Positions 1-10,477 of a stretch of 64,000 nucleotides of DNA are shown here, in pieces. The DNA comes from Homalodisca vitripennis (lineage: Eukaryota; Arthropoda; Insecta; Hemiptera; Cicadellidae). Position 1 is the stretch's first letter. Every line of letters starts with the position of its first letter. The notes beneath the pieces are model-generated. The model had not been told where the DNA came from. It did not search any database and saw nothing but the letters and a program-made list of their open reading frames with translations. Location: the NCBI RefSeq assembly GCF_021130785.1, contig NC_060207.1, positions 103,156,001 through 103,220,000 on the forward strand, read 5' to 3'. The position numbers and the translations under genes were made by a program.

Positions 1-1217
1 AATCGCGGGGAAATGATACATATGTCATCAACGTAAATTGCTGTGAAAGCTTCTATCTCATCATCAAACACGTTATCAAGAGCTCTTACTAGTGCAGGCT
101 TGGGAGGTAGAAAATTCCAAATGGTGTGACCTTTGTACTGGTAGGTCTTGCCCTCTAAATTGGAATGCTGTGTATTGACGCGAAGTTTTAGTAAGTGGGA
201 TTTGCCATATATGAAGCCGTTTAAGTCTACACTGCTTATGAAATTTCGCGTTAAAAACCCTACATTTACTCAGAGAATTTCGCTAACACTGCGGTTTTAC
301 ATTCGCAAAATCTGGTTTAATTATTGCGTTTATTTTGCGGGCATCTAAACACAATCGAATTTCTCCAGACTTTTTAATTACTGGGATGATAGCATTTACG
401 TAGGTACTTTTGCTATCTCTCGATTATGTTAAGGTTCTCACCATGCGTTGAATCTCAGCTTGTCTACAGCGTCTTGGTATGCTTGAGGCTACTGGATAGG
501 TTAAATGATTTAAAATTTTTAGGATTTTCTATATTTTAATTCATGTTCATATTTAGTGCAACATCCGGGTTTGTCTGAGAAAACGTCCCTATATCGGTAT
601 AGTAGGATTGAATCATTCAAACATTGTTTTTGTTCTTCATTTATGTAGTTATTAGGGCTTAGAGTTTTCATTATATCTTCCACCGACATATTATCTTTGG
701 ATGATATATTGTGTTGTGTACTCAATGTAATCATTTATTACTCATTACTCTTAATCTTGTTATCTTCCCATTGTTTCATAGTGCCATACTCACATTAAAT
801 GTTGACATTGAGTCATTAAAATCTTCCATAAGCATAACGCCTTGTTGAGTGGTGATTCACCATAAGTGTGCCCTTCATTTATTGCCATTACAAACTTCAT
901 TATAACCATTTGTATTGTTTATTTTCATATTTATTGTATTATTATTAAAGTTTAGCTCTGCTTTCCATAATACTAGCATATCCATTCTAAAATCACTGGT
1001 TTGACAAGATGCGGTTACTATAAGGAATTGTATGTGAGTAGTCTCGTCAGCTACTGTGACAGGTACATATATGACTCTGTTGATTCGTTTTGAAATGTTT
1101 TCCAATAGCAGTTTTAATGGTAGTATTGGCTAGGGGCAGTTCTTCAAATGGCTTTAATGATTGTTGGTTGTCCATAAACCAAGACTCTGACAAACAAGTA
1201 ATAGATGATTCCGGAAT
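1..1217 (-). pseudogene. Damaged partial copy of Gypsy protease/RT region
   Basis: This stretch matches about 3773-4943 of the Gypsy element to its right, in the same orientation, covering the protease-to-RT boundary and the YVDD region. Similarity stops at about 1217, in the run after gatgattccggaat. Compared with the intact copy it differs mainly by one-base insertions (for example an extra A in gtagaaaattcc near 110 and an extra C in gtgacctttg near 125), with few substitutions, so every frame is broken. It is either a decayed or rearranged copy, or an uncorrected long-read/assembly duplicate. The missing LTR between the copies favours rearrangement or misassembly over an ordinary tandem element. 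Confidence 0.8.
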
Positions 1218-1685
1218 ATCCCATATAGATGTGTGATACTTAAAGAGAAGGATGAACCACATTAAATGAGTGAAATTTAATTGATGATCATACATACTAT
1301 TTAATAAAATTAATTAACAAACAACAATAGGGAAAAAGGAGAACAAAATTAACATTAGGGTTAGGTAGTATTTAAGCTAAGCCAACGAACAAAGTTACAA
1401 GTTTCTTAGTATACAATAAACAAACAATAGAGAAAACATTAGATCAATGGCAAATATTAACTCAATGTCAAAGGACATACATAGTTTTTTTTTTTTTGAA
1501 ATACACATTTTAATGAATTGTGTTACCGAATAGCGGTATACTTTCCACTAACAAATTATTATCCCCTCCTGATAGGAAAATGTTTATATAGTATTGATTA
1601 AAAGTGTCTATGTCACTGGGTGTATAGTTGCACTGTTTATTTGGGGAAATAGTATTAATTTCACACAGGTCCCAACGCGTCAACT
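1218..1685. other. Gap downstream of Gypsy integrase, no gene seen
   Basis: No coding sequence is visible. Read on the minus strand, a short purine stretch AGGAGGGG at about 1563-1570 could be the element's polypurine tract. The sequence after it does not begin with the TGTAATGAC that starts the LTR at 8252, so a 3' LTR was not found. A T-run sits at 1486-1497. Confidence 0.4.
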
Positions 1686-2639
1686 TCAGTATCTTCTGTA
1701 GCGTTGTTGACCGAGTTTTTTATATGGCTTCAAAGAGGATATATGATAAGGTCCATATACATGCTCTTGGGATAAATCAGAAATTTGGTAGGTCGATTTC
1801 CCGAGGATTTCTTGAATTATGAATGGTCCTTCGTACACTTCAAATAATTTTGATGTTTCACCAGCTATAGCTTTAGAAAGGTGATGGGACTTTACCAATA
1901 CTTGGTCATTAATTTGGAGAGAAACTGGTTTTCTCTTTTCATTTATCTTATCAGATCTCTTCTTTCTACTTTCTTCAAGTTTACGTCTTGCAATCAGTAG
2001 TTTGTGTTCGATTGGTACTTCTTCAGCTAGAGGGTTTGATACATATTTTTCCCAAAATCTGATATTTCTTGTTCCAAACTGTAGTTCGTTTGGTGTGAAT
2101 CCAGTTGATTCATGGTAAATTTCATTAAGACATTCATTTATAACAGGTACATATTTCACCCATCTCTTATGATTCTGTGAACAATATGTTCTGAGACAGC
2201 GCTTTATTTCTCTAATTGGCCGTTCTGCCAAATTAAAACTGGGGTGATACACTGGACTGTATATTAATTGTATGCCGTGGGATTCAAATTTCCTGATCCA
2301 TTCGTTACTTTTAAATTGGGTTCCGTTATCTGATTGAATTCGTTTAGGAAAACCGTAATTAGGAAAGTGATCTTGAAATAATTTATGTAATATACTTCTG
2401 GTTGTTGCTCTTTGCAGTGGATAAAGTTTAACGAATTTGGTAAATATGTCAATAACAATTAACATGTATTTTGTATTTCCTACACTAGTCGGTAAGGGAC
2501 CTATGATGTCAACTGCTAACTGGTCATTCTTCTCTCTGCATTTAACTCCTTTGGCTTGACTGTTGAGTGGATGGTTGTTGATTTTGCAGCGCTGACATTT
2601 ATCACATGATGATAACAGTTGCCTGATTGTTCGATGCAT
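1686..2639 (-). CDS. Gypsy retrotransposon integrase domain
   Basis: The 317-codon reading frame begins at the zinc-binding half-site (CDKCQRCK, residues ~12-19, the CC of HHCC) and continues into the rve catalytic core. The three acidic positions are visible as AVDIIGPLP (~43), IQSDNGTQF (~100) and NLAERPIREIK (~135). The C-terminal part has the basic LKPYKK-type end common in arthropod Gypsy integrases. In an intact element this would be the 3' end of Pol. Here it lies in a different frame from the RT/RNase H frame to its right, and the HH part of the zinc motif falls around 2650-2740, so a one-base indel separates the two. The catalytic triad itself is intact. Confidence 0.9.
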   Translation of the reverse strand: MHRTIRQLLSSCDKCQRCKINNHPLNSQAKGVKCREKNDQLAVDIIGPLPTSVGNTKYMLIVIDIFTKFVKLYPLQRATTRSILHKLFQDHFPNYGFPKRIQSDNGTQFKSNEWIRKFESHGIQLIYSPVYHPSFNLAERPIREIKRCLRTYCSQNHKRWVKYVPVINECLNEIYHESTGFTPNELQFGTRNIRFWEKYVSNPLAEEVPIEHKLLIARRKLEESRKKRSDKINEKRKPVSLQINDQVLVKSHHLSKAIAGETSKLFEVYEGPFIIQEILGKSTYQISDLSQEHVYGPYHISSLKPYKKLGQQRYRRY

Positions 2640-2658
2640 ATTCTTGAAAATAAAATTT

Positions 2659-5259
2659 TCACGCAGTAACAGGAAACATTTTTTTGCACCGCAGTGTAGA
2701 TAATAGAGATGGCATTCTAGTATTAGTTAGTGGTTTAATTACTGATTCTGGGATGACTATAAGCCATTTGCCCTTAAATTTTTGTAGTAAAGTGTTGTCA
2801 TATAAACGATAATTAGTATATAATTGTTGAAATTTATTTGTTTCCATAGGTGACTGTAAGATTTCTATAAGTGGTTGTAGTTTAGGGTCTTGATGTTGAA
2901 GCTGAGGTAAGTTTCGGAGTTGATCTTGTAGATGTTGGTCGGGAATTCTCTCGATGTAATGAATAGATAACTCAGTGAGGTTGTTTGCATCGCTTGACAT
3001 GTGTTGTGGGGATATACGACTGAGAGTGTCAGCAGTAATGTTGTCCGTCCCTTTGCAATGGATTATTTTAAAGTCGTACTCTTGTATAGCCAATATCCAT
3101 CTTGCTAATCTATTGTTTAGCAAACGGCAGGTTTTCAAAAAGGTTAAGGCGTGGTTATCTGTAATTACTGTTAATTTAACGCCCATAACAATGTATCGAC
3201 ACTTCTGTAGGCAGTGGATTATAGCCAATAATTCCTTTTCGGTTGTGGTGAAACGCTGTTCTGCTGGTTGTAATGTGCGTGATATGAACATAATTGCGGC
3301 TTTTTCGTTATTTTCTTTTATTTGATATAGATGTCCGCCAATTGCAAATTCGGACGCATCGGTCTGTAAGTAGAATTCTTTGGATGGATCGGGGTGTGTT
3401 AGAGTGTTAGTTTTTATGAACAGCTGTTTAATTTTGTTGAATGTTGTATCATCATCTCTAGTCCAATGAAATTTAACCTTCTTTGACGTTAGCCGTAATA
3501 GTGGCTGGACTGTTTCAGAGAATTTATGAATAAATTTATTGTAATAATTGATACATCCGAGGAATGCTTTTAATTGTGTACGACTTCTGGGAGTTGGGAA
3601 GTTTAGAATTGGTTCAATCTTACTGTTATCCATACGAAGACCTTCATTTGTTAGAGTAAAACCTAGGAATGGTACAGAATCTTTACAGAATTGAGATTTT
3701 TCAAAGTTTATTGTCATATTGGCTTCAGCTAGCTTTTTGAATATGTATTCTAGGTGTTGTAGATGTGTATTGAAATCGGGGGAAATGATACATATGTCAT
3801 CAACGTAAATTGCTGTGAAAGCTTCTATCTCATCATCAAACACGTTATCAAGAGCTCTTACTAGTGCAGCTTGGGAGGTAGAAATTCCAAATGGTGTGAC
3901 TTTGTACTGGTAGGTCTTGCCTCTAAATTGGAATGCGGTGTATTGACGCGAAGTTTTAGTAAGTGGGATTTGCCAATATGAAGCCGTTAAGTCTACACTG
4001 CTTATGAATTTCGCGTTTCTACATTTACTCAGAATTTCGCTAACACTGCGGTTACATTCGAAATCTGGTTTAATTATTGCGTTTATTTTGCGGGCATCTA
4101 AACACAATCGAATTTCTCCAGACTTTTTAATTACTGGGATGATAGCATTTACGTAGGTACTTTTGCTTCTCTCGATTATGTTAAGGTTCTCCATGCGTTG
4201 AATCTCAGCTTGTACAGCGTCTTGGTATGCTTGAGGTACTGGATAGGTTAATGATTTAAAATTTTTAGGATTTTCTATATTTAATTCATGTTCATATTTA
4301 GTGCAACATCCGGGTTTGTCTGAGAAAACGTCCCTATATCGGTATAGTAGATTGATCAAACATTGTTTTTGTTCTTCATTTATGTAGTTATTAGGGCTTA
4401 GAGTTTTCATTATATCTTCCACCGACATATTATCTTTGGATGATATATTGTGTTGTGTATCAATGTAATCATTATTCTCATTATTAATCTTGTTATCTTC
4501 CCATTGTTTCATAGTGCCATACTCATTAAATGTTGACATTGAGTCATTAAAATCTTCCATAAGCATAACGCCTTGTTGAGTGGTGATTTCACATAAGTGC
4601 CCTTCATTTATTGCCATTACAAACTTCATTATAACATTTGTATTGTTTATTTTCATATTTATTGTATTATTATTAAAGTTTAGCTCTGCTTTCCATAATA
4701 CTAGCATATCCATTCCTAAAATCACTGGTTTGACAAGATGCGGTACTATAAGGAATTGTATGTGAGTAGTCTCGTCAGCTACTGTGACAGGTACATATAT
4801 GACTCTGTTGATTCGTTTTGAAATGTTTCCAATAGCAGTTTTAATGGTAGTATTGGCTAGGGGCAGTTCTTCAAATGGCTTTAATGATTGTTGGTTGTCC
4901 ATAAACCAAGACTCTGACAAACAAGTAATAGATGATCCGGAATCAATTAAGGCATTAGTTTCTACATTATTAATTTTGATGTTAATTTCTGGACATCTTA
5001 TTTGTATAGGATTAGTTATTAGTGGATGTTCTATTTTTTCCTCAAAAAGGAAATCTTTATCACATATTATGTTGTTAACTTGAAATTCACTACTAGGGTT
5101 ATAGTTTGAAGAATAATTCTGATTTAAATATCCGAGGTCGTTATTTTCTAGCGCTGTAGTTTCGTATTTTATTTCTGGTGCGATGTTTCCTCGGTTCCGT
5201 TCTACAGCGCGCAGCCGTTTCCCGCCGCTGGAACGTCTTCGCTGCGGTCGTTGCCGGTA
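2659..5259 (-). CDS. Gypsy Pol: protease, reverse transcriptase, RNase H
   Basis: The frame is open from the codon after TAG at 5262-5260 to the stop at 2659. An internal ATG at 4920 is not the true beginning, because the retropepsin active site ALIDSGSS lies upstream of it at about 4930-4955, as expected for a Pol made as a Gag-Pol fusion. In order: aspartic protease (DSG), reverse transcriptase with the catalytic AIYVDDICI box and the TPFGIS motif, the RNase H domain (LQTDASEFAIGG, then TTTEKELLA and ITDNHALTF), then the start of the integrase linker. The frame ends early in the linker (about 2700-2725), where a one-base shift puts the integrase in another frame. All catalytic motifs are intact. 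Gypsy/Metaviridae family; no envelope gene was seen. Confidence 0.92.
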   Translation of the reverse strand, partial: YRQRPQRRRSSGGKRLRAVERNRGNIAPEIKYETTALENNDLGYLNQNYSSNYNPSSEFQVNNIICDKDFLFEEKIEHPLITNPIQIRCPEINIKINNVETNALIDSGSSITCLSESWFMDNQQSLKPFEELPLANTTIKTAIGNISKRINRVIYVPVTVADETTHIQFLIVPHLVKPVILGMDMLVLWKAELNFNNNTINMKINNTNVIMKFVMAINEGHLCEITTQQGVMLMEDFNDSMSTFNEYGTMKQWEDNKINNENNDYIDTQHNISSKDNMSVEDIMKTLSPNNYINEEQKQCLINLLYRYRDVFSDKPGCCTKYEHELNIENPKNFKSLTYPVPQAYQDAVQAEIQRMENLNIIERSKSTYVNAIIPVIKKSGEIRLCLDARKINAIIKPDFECNRSVSEILSKCRNAKFISSVDLTASYWQIPLTKTSRQYTAFQFRGKTYQYKVTPFGISTSQAALVRALDNVFDDEIEAFTAIYVDDICIISPDFNTHLQHLEYIFKKLAEANMTINFEKSQFCKDSVPFLGFTLTNEGLRMDNSKIEPILNFPTPRSRTQLKAFLGCINYYNKFIHKFSETVQPLLRLTSKKVKFHWTRDDDTTFNKIKQLFIKTNTLTHPDPSKEFYLQTDASEFAIGGHLYQIKENNEKAAIMFISRTLQPAEQRFTTTEKELLAIIHCLQKCRYIVMGVKLTVITDNHALTFLKTCRLLNNRLARWILAIQEYDFKIIHCKGTDNITADTLSRISPQHMSSDANNLTELSIHYIERIPDQHLQDQLRNLPQLQHQDPKLQPLIEILQSPMETNKFQQLYTNYRLYDNTLLQKFKGKWLIVIPESVIKPLTNTRMPSLLSTLRCKKMFPVTA

Positions 5260-5688
5260 CTAGAAGGTAGATTTCGAGCATTTTCTCCCTGCCGCACGAT
5301 AGTGCATACTTGTGCCTGTTCTGTGGTGGGGTAATGTCTATCGTTTCCTGGGTAGTAGTGAGTATTCTGTCGATTTTGGTAGTGGTCTTTGTATGGTTGT
5401 GTCTTACTCTTGAATTCATTATCATTACGACTGTTGTATGGGTGGTAATAGTTTTTGTTATGTTGGTTTCGATCATTATAATGTTGATTTTGTCCGTGAT
5501 ATTGATTCCTTGGCTGATATGCTCTTTGTTCAATGTTATTATGTGGTGTGACTGGGGATTGGTGAGGTTTCTGGTGTATTGGCTTATAACCAGATGAATT
5601 GTGATTTTGGGATGAAATTATTTTGTTCCGTTTTGGGCCGTCTCGGATGTCTTCTCGTTGTAGTAATCATTCAAACTCTTTAATGGTG
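5260..5688 (-). pseudogene. Gypsy Gag C-terminal region, frame-shifted
   Basis: This links the long Gag frame and Pol. The minus strand encodes an Asn/His/Tyr/Gln-rich low-complexity stretch (5300-5600), which could replace the usual nucleocapsid. No CCHC zinc knuckle is visible. It lies in a frame different from the upstream Gag frame. A frameshift near 5700-5720 and an in-frame TGA near 5670 separate it from the main Gag frame. I infer it is the Gag tail because it overlaps the start of the Pol frame at about 5200-5260, where a programmed frameshift would be expected. Confidence 0.55.
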
Positions 5689-7203
5689 TTAATGTTTTGG
5701 ACAGCTCCGGCTGTCCTGAATAATTTGTTCAAACCGTTCCGATAAAATGGTGACGATTTCTTCTTCGGTTATCGGTGGGGTAATCGATTGTAGTGTGATA
5801 ACACGCTCGGTGAAGTATTCAGCACGAGTCAATGTTCCATTATTCTTGTAATGTTCTGATTCTATTTTTGCACGTATGCCGCGTTGCACATCACGACTCC
5901 AATATTTCGTAGTAAATTCTTGTGCAAAATCCTCCCAGCTTTTAATATCGTGTTTTATTAATTGGAACCATCGTGACGCGTGACCTTCGAGACTACTTTC
6001 TAATATGTCAATGAGATGTTCAGTGTTAGATGTGTGTGTGAGTTGCACACGACCTATATTTTTTTCGTAATACCTTCTAATTTTTTGTAAAAATTCCATT
6101 GGACTGATAGAACGTCCGTTGAATTTTGGCACTTGTCTGTCTACAGAATCTCCTCCGGTACAAATGACTTGCAATGGTTCACATGGTTTCGTCTCAATTT
6201 GAGATTTAGATTTTATATTTTCTAATTCACATTCATATTTATTAATACACTCGGCTAGATTGTTTATTCTATCATGATTGTTTTGGATTTGTGGTTGAAT
6301 TTCATTTATAATGGTTTTGATTTGTATTTTATTTGTTTCCGCGTTTTCATGTCGTACTTGGTCTATAGCATTTTTTATTTCAAAAGCAATTTTATTTTCT
6401 AGAGTTTGATTTTTGTTTTGTACCGATTCTAATATCTTGGATTGTTGGTTATTCATCTGTTGGTTTACAAATGCCTTATGTTCTTCAAAACTATGATTTA
6501 ATTCTCCTCTAATGCTGTCAGTGGATTCTTTAATTTTCAGGTCTATTTTTTCACGGAATTGATCTTGATTGTCCCTTATAGCGTTCAATTCATTTCGGAA
6601 TTCAGTTTGATTATCCCGCAGTTCATTAATTTGTGCCTCGAGTGTCTCCCTACAAGATTTGATTTCATGGCTAAGTTCGATTTTAGTTTTAGAAATACAA
6701 TCACTTATTTCGTTTATTTTTGCGTTTAGGTTTTCGTTTAACTCAGATTTAGTGTTAATCAAATTTTCATTAAGTTGTTTTAAACCGTTCATGATAGCAT
6801 GAAGAGCTGTCGATTGGGATTCGTCAGCGGTTTGTTTATTTGGCCTGTCACTGCCAATGGCATCAACTGATTGAGTATAATGAGAATGTTCAACTACGTT
6901 TAGTGTGGGAGGCGCAGTAGCTCCATCTTCACGTCTCTGCAGGGAATCAGGGAAATTTGCCGCGTAGGTGTTGGTAGCACTGTTTTCATTCATCCGTGAT
7001 TGGTTGTCGACCGCTGTGAGAATGTTGACTTGGTTAGCGCGAGGAATTGTGGGAGTTTGTTCTGCTTCTTCTCTCTGTTCGCTTTCGTCTTCGATACCGT
7101 GATTAATGGCGTCTTTGTTTACGTTTAGCACTTGGTTATTTTCCATATTATCTGTTGGGAATGGGTACCGTTTAGGGTATCTTAAATTAAAATCACGGGA
7201 CAT
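5689..7203 (-). CDS. Gypsy Gag polyprotein (main part)
   Basis: The 504-codon frame starts at ATG 7203. The first ~110 residues are polar. Residues ~125-345 are a long heptad-rich, Gln/Asn/Glu-rich coiled coil. Residues ~370-495 contain a retrotransposon Gag/capsid-like core (VPKFNGRSISPMEFLQKI, RWFQLIKHDIKSWEDFAQ, FTTKYWSRDVQRGI), similar to arthropod Gypsy Gags. The frame ends abruptly at TAA 5691-5689 just after ERFEQIIQD, while recognisable Gag sequence continues in another frame, so the last part is lost to a one-base indel. The upstream leader (7204-7428) carries no gene and leads into the primer-binding site. Confidence 0.85.
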   Translation of the reverse strand: MSRDFNLRYPKRYPFPTDNMENNQVLNVNKDAINHGIEDESEQREEAEQTPTIPRANQVNILTAVDNQSRMNENSATNTYAANFPDSLQRREDGATAPPTLNVVEHSHYTQSVDAIGSDRPNKQTADESQSTALHAIMNGLKQLNENLINTKSELNENLNAKINEISDCISKTKIELSHEIKSCRETLEAQINELRDNQTEFRNELNAIRDNQDQFREKIDLKIKESTDSIRGELNHSFEEHKAFVNQQMNNQQSKILESVQNKNQTLENKIAFEIKNAIDQVRHENAETNKIQIKTIINEIQPQIQNNHDRINNLAECINKYECELENIKSKSQIETKPCEPLQVICTGGDSVDRQVPKFNGRSISPMEFLQKIRRYYEKNIGRVQLTHTSNTEHLIDILESSLEGHASRWFQLIKHDIKSWEDFAQEFTTKYWSRDVQRGIRAKIESEHYKNNGTLTRAEYFTERVITLQSITPPITEEEIVTILSERFEQIIQDSRSCPKH

Positions 7204-7405
7204 TAATTGCGATAAAAGATAGAATAATATTACAGGACTAATGTATTGTTAATTAAATGTTTATATAGTGAGTTATTAAATAACCTATAGCCTATTGACA
7301 GACAATATGAATAAATGACAACTAACTACGTACAGTACTTATGTCTAGGCTATTGTTACGATCTAGAAAATTGTCTCAAATCAAAGATTATAAATATTTC
7401 ATTAA

Positions 7406-7428
7406 GCCACTACGTTGGACGCCAATTT
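7406..7428 (-). other. Primer-binding site of the Gypsy element
   Basis: Immediately inside the LTR end, the minus strand reads AAATTGGCGTCCAACGTAG. TTGGCGTCCAACG resembles the tRNA 3'-end complement (TGGCGCCCAACG type, Lys-like) used for minus-strand priming by many Gypsy elements. One or two bases differ from the common form. The position directly next to the LTR CA end supports the call. Confidence 0.6.
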
Positions 7429-8252
7429 TGTAATGTCCTACTACTATTATTACTTTAAATAAATAGTTAAACTTAATTTGTATTCTGATGATTATAGCTA
7501 GAAATAACAAATAACTCAGTATGATATAAATGTGAACTTAATGATAATAAATTAATTGACATACAAGTTTGAATTTTGCAACAAGATGGAGGATACAATA
7601 ATAATGGTAAATTTTTAAATACAGTTCTTAAATTTTAGGGAAGGGTGGTCGTGCTGGCTTAATGAAATAGAAATATTGGGTATTTTATTTTATAAAAGAT
7701 ATTGTAATTTTGAAAAATAATTGTTGTTAAATTTTAATTATATTAAAATTGAATTATTAGCCAAATCGAATGTTCCTGGGTTTTATGTTCTTCCAATGAA
7801 TCACTAGTAAACTTAAAAGGAATTTCTCACCCAATGTCTGTCTTCTGCTTCTTTGTACTTCAGTGATAATAAGAATTTAATAAAGTAACCTTTCAAATAC
7901 TGCTGAATAAATGTAACCAGTTTCTTTATAATAATAATCTTGCTTCACTTCTTTCAGATCCCTCTCTCCTCTTCACCTTTCAAATCTGCTCTCTTCACTC
8001 TTCAACAATCATCCCTGCACACTGTATCACTGACTTTAGTTCACTTTTATAACTTTTGAATTTTATATGTAATAAGGTGAATTTTGATTAATTTTGATAT
8101 ATTTAATTGTGTATTTATTATTGTTTGTATTTAAATTTGAGACAATTTATAAATAATTATTCCTTAATTATTATTACTAATAAATTTCTAAATTAAATTA
8201 GGCCTAAGTATTGAAATGAATGTGAGATGGGCGTATGAAATGAGTCATTACA
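7429..8252 (-). repeat. 5' LTR of the Gypsy element
   Basis: On the minus strand the segment starts TGTAATGACTC at 8252 and ends GGACATTACA at 7429, the TG...CA form with short inverted ends (TGTAATG/CATTACA). It is about 824 bp, AT-rich, and abuts the primer-binding site. The boundary at 8252 is followed by host intron sequence (ctagc at 8253-8257, a candidate target duplication that cannot be verified without the other LTR). The LTR lies in the same orientation as the host protease gene, 109 bp beyond the donor site of its last visible exon. Confidence 0.75.
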
Positions 8253-8360
8253 CTAGCCTGACAAAAAATTACAGCTTAGGATAAGTTTGGTTGTGATTCT
8301 GTTTTGTCGTTGGTCATAAAGCAACAACTTATTCATGTTTTCAAAGAAAAAGTCACTTAC

Positions 8361-8487
8361 TGTCTTCAACTTGAAATATTGTAGGAGTCGGAGCAGTAGC
8401 TGAAAAATATTCAAAGTCCATGTAATGATGGTCTGTCCCTTTCTGTTCATAACGTAATGGTATGATAACTTTGGTGCTTGCTTCCTT
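8361..8487 (-). CDS. Protease gene, exon 4 of those visible
   Basis: The 127-nt exon has acceptor TTTATTTACAG and donor GTAAGTGAC. It encodes KEASTKVIIPLRYEQKGTD, then HHYMDFEYFS and TIFQVED, ending in phase 1. The next exon was not found in the window. The Gypsy LTR begins 109 bp downstream in the following intron. Confidence 0.72.
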
Positions 8488-10445
8488 CTGTAAATAAAAA
8501 AAATGAAATATATTAATGTAATGTATATCTATATAATAAGTAAAAGTTATAAGTTACAGTATAAAAATAAAATCTCAATAGGATAGAGTATAGAAATGTA
8601 ATATAATTTTGTTATTATTAAAGTGTCTGTTAATATTATAAACAATAAATACATTTTCTGATGTAAAACGCTTTTTTAAGGATGCGATACCTTAAAAAGC
8701 CAAAGGATTATAAATTACACTTATGAACATATTTATGTTTAAGTTAATATGAAATTTTTATATCAAGTTTATTGTAAAACACATGAACTCTTACAATAAT
8801 ATAGCAGAAGTGGTAAGTAAACGACATTTGTGTGATTAGTGAATGATGAGAAATCGTATTTAATGAAAGTTTACCTTCCAAAAGAGATAGACAGTGAATA
8901 CAGTATCGGACACCGACACTCGCTCCCACTTCTCTGCCTTTACACCTCTCATTTCTGCTTCCCCCTTGAACTGTCAAAATCAACATTTCTTTACATTAAA
9001 ATTGAATAATTTACTCACCTATTTTAATTTATTGTTGGAGCAAATGTATTATTGTAATAAAAATTAACAAAAATATATATAAAACTAAAATATTCTTAAA
9101 TAGTTTTATTTTAAGTAATGTAATTCAAATTTATTTGAATACATGATGTTAGTATTGAAAGGTTAGCTTCCGTAAGCCTCAACAGGGCAATGAGCTCCTG
9201 TCCAACTCTGGCACTTGAAGAGGTGTTGGGATACACTCCTCTGAGACAGGAGGTGAAGAAGACTGGATTAATGAAGCTTCTGAGTAAAATGATGATTAAG
9301 TTTACATCCTCAGAAGGACACATGATAATAACACAGGAATTCCTTGAGGATGACATGATAACTTACATTTCAAAGAGTATGGTTAAGAAATACTCGTTTG
9401 AAAAACCCTATTTCGTCTCTGTTGAAAATAGAGATAAATGGAGTAAAAAGGAGCTCTGCCCTTCTAAAGAGGTTCTCCAGTATTATGCAGATGGATCACT
9501 CTAGACTCAACAGCAGGGTTTGGTATATATGGGCCAGGAGCAAAATTAGCAGTGCTCCTGGGAAAACATGCCAAGCATAAGGCATGGCAATAAAATCATG
9601 TGCCAGTAGGAAAGAGTATTGAAAGAGAGCAAGGAAATATATATTTGCGTTTAAACGTTTAAGTGAAATTTTAAATGAAAAAAAAATCAAACTTGCTTAC
9701 TTCGCCTATACCCAATCATTCTCGTTTGGAATAATAGCCCGGGGTGGAGCGTATAAAACTCTTTTACAGCCACTGCAAGTGGTTCAGAAGGCAATCTTAA
9801 AAGCCAGTTTCAAAAAATCTAGGAGATATCCTACTGACACTTTATATCAAGAAACTGCCATTCTATCAATTCGAAAAATCTTAATTAAAACACTCCTTGT
9901 TCACATTTTTAAACATTTTTCTCTACAACTTCATATTCTCATAACACACGATATTCACGGAATATTGGAGTCGCATCAATGCAAATCAGTAAATCCTTCT
10001 CATCTACAAATTATCTTTATATATGCCATCTTGTGTATAGAAATATCTGTAAATACTTTCCAGACAACCAAATATTCACCTCACCTTCAATATATACATA
10101 TAAGAAACGCTCGAATGAATGACTGTATCTTATCAGTGCAGAGGAGGCCGAGGCAATTATCATGGCTGACTACAGAAGGACCTGACTTTTGACCTTGCCT
10201 CCCCCCTCTTATTGCCCCTTCAACAGCACTGATGCTTCTAGATGGACTTTTCCTATTTTATACATTTATTATTTTTATTTCATAAAGAAATCTGCTAGTA
10301 ATGTGTTAGGTTGTTCTGCAGGTTGACTTTTTAAAATACATCATTCCTTAATTCTTTTTTTCTTCTCTTTAAATCTTTCCTTTAAACTATTTGTAGTATT
10401 TACGCTAATAAATTTCAATACCGTATTATGTAAATACGCACGCAC

Positions 10446-10477
<32 letters not shown>

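Noticed and set aside
1218..1685. 3' LTR of the Gypsy element
   Set aside because: I looked for TGTAATGAC and the rest of the 7429-8252 sequence here and did not see it.
5141..5533. 130-residue minus-strand frame
   Set aside because: Thr/Ile-rich shadow frame over the Gag tail; the Gag and Pol frames explain the sequence.
9111..9356. 81-residue minus-strand frame
   Set aside because: Antisense shadow of the LINE RT-RNase H junction.
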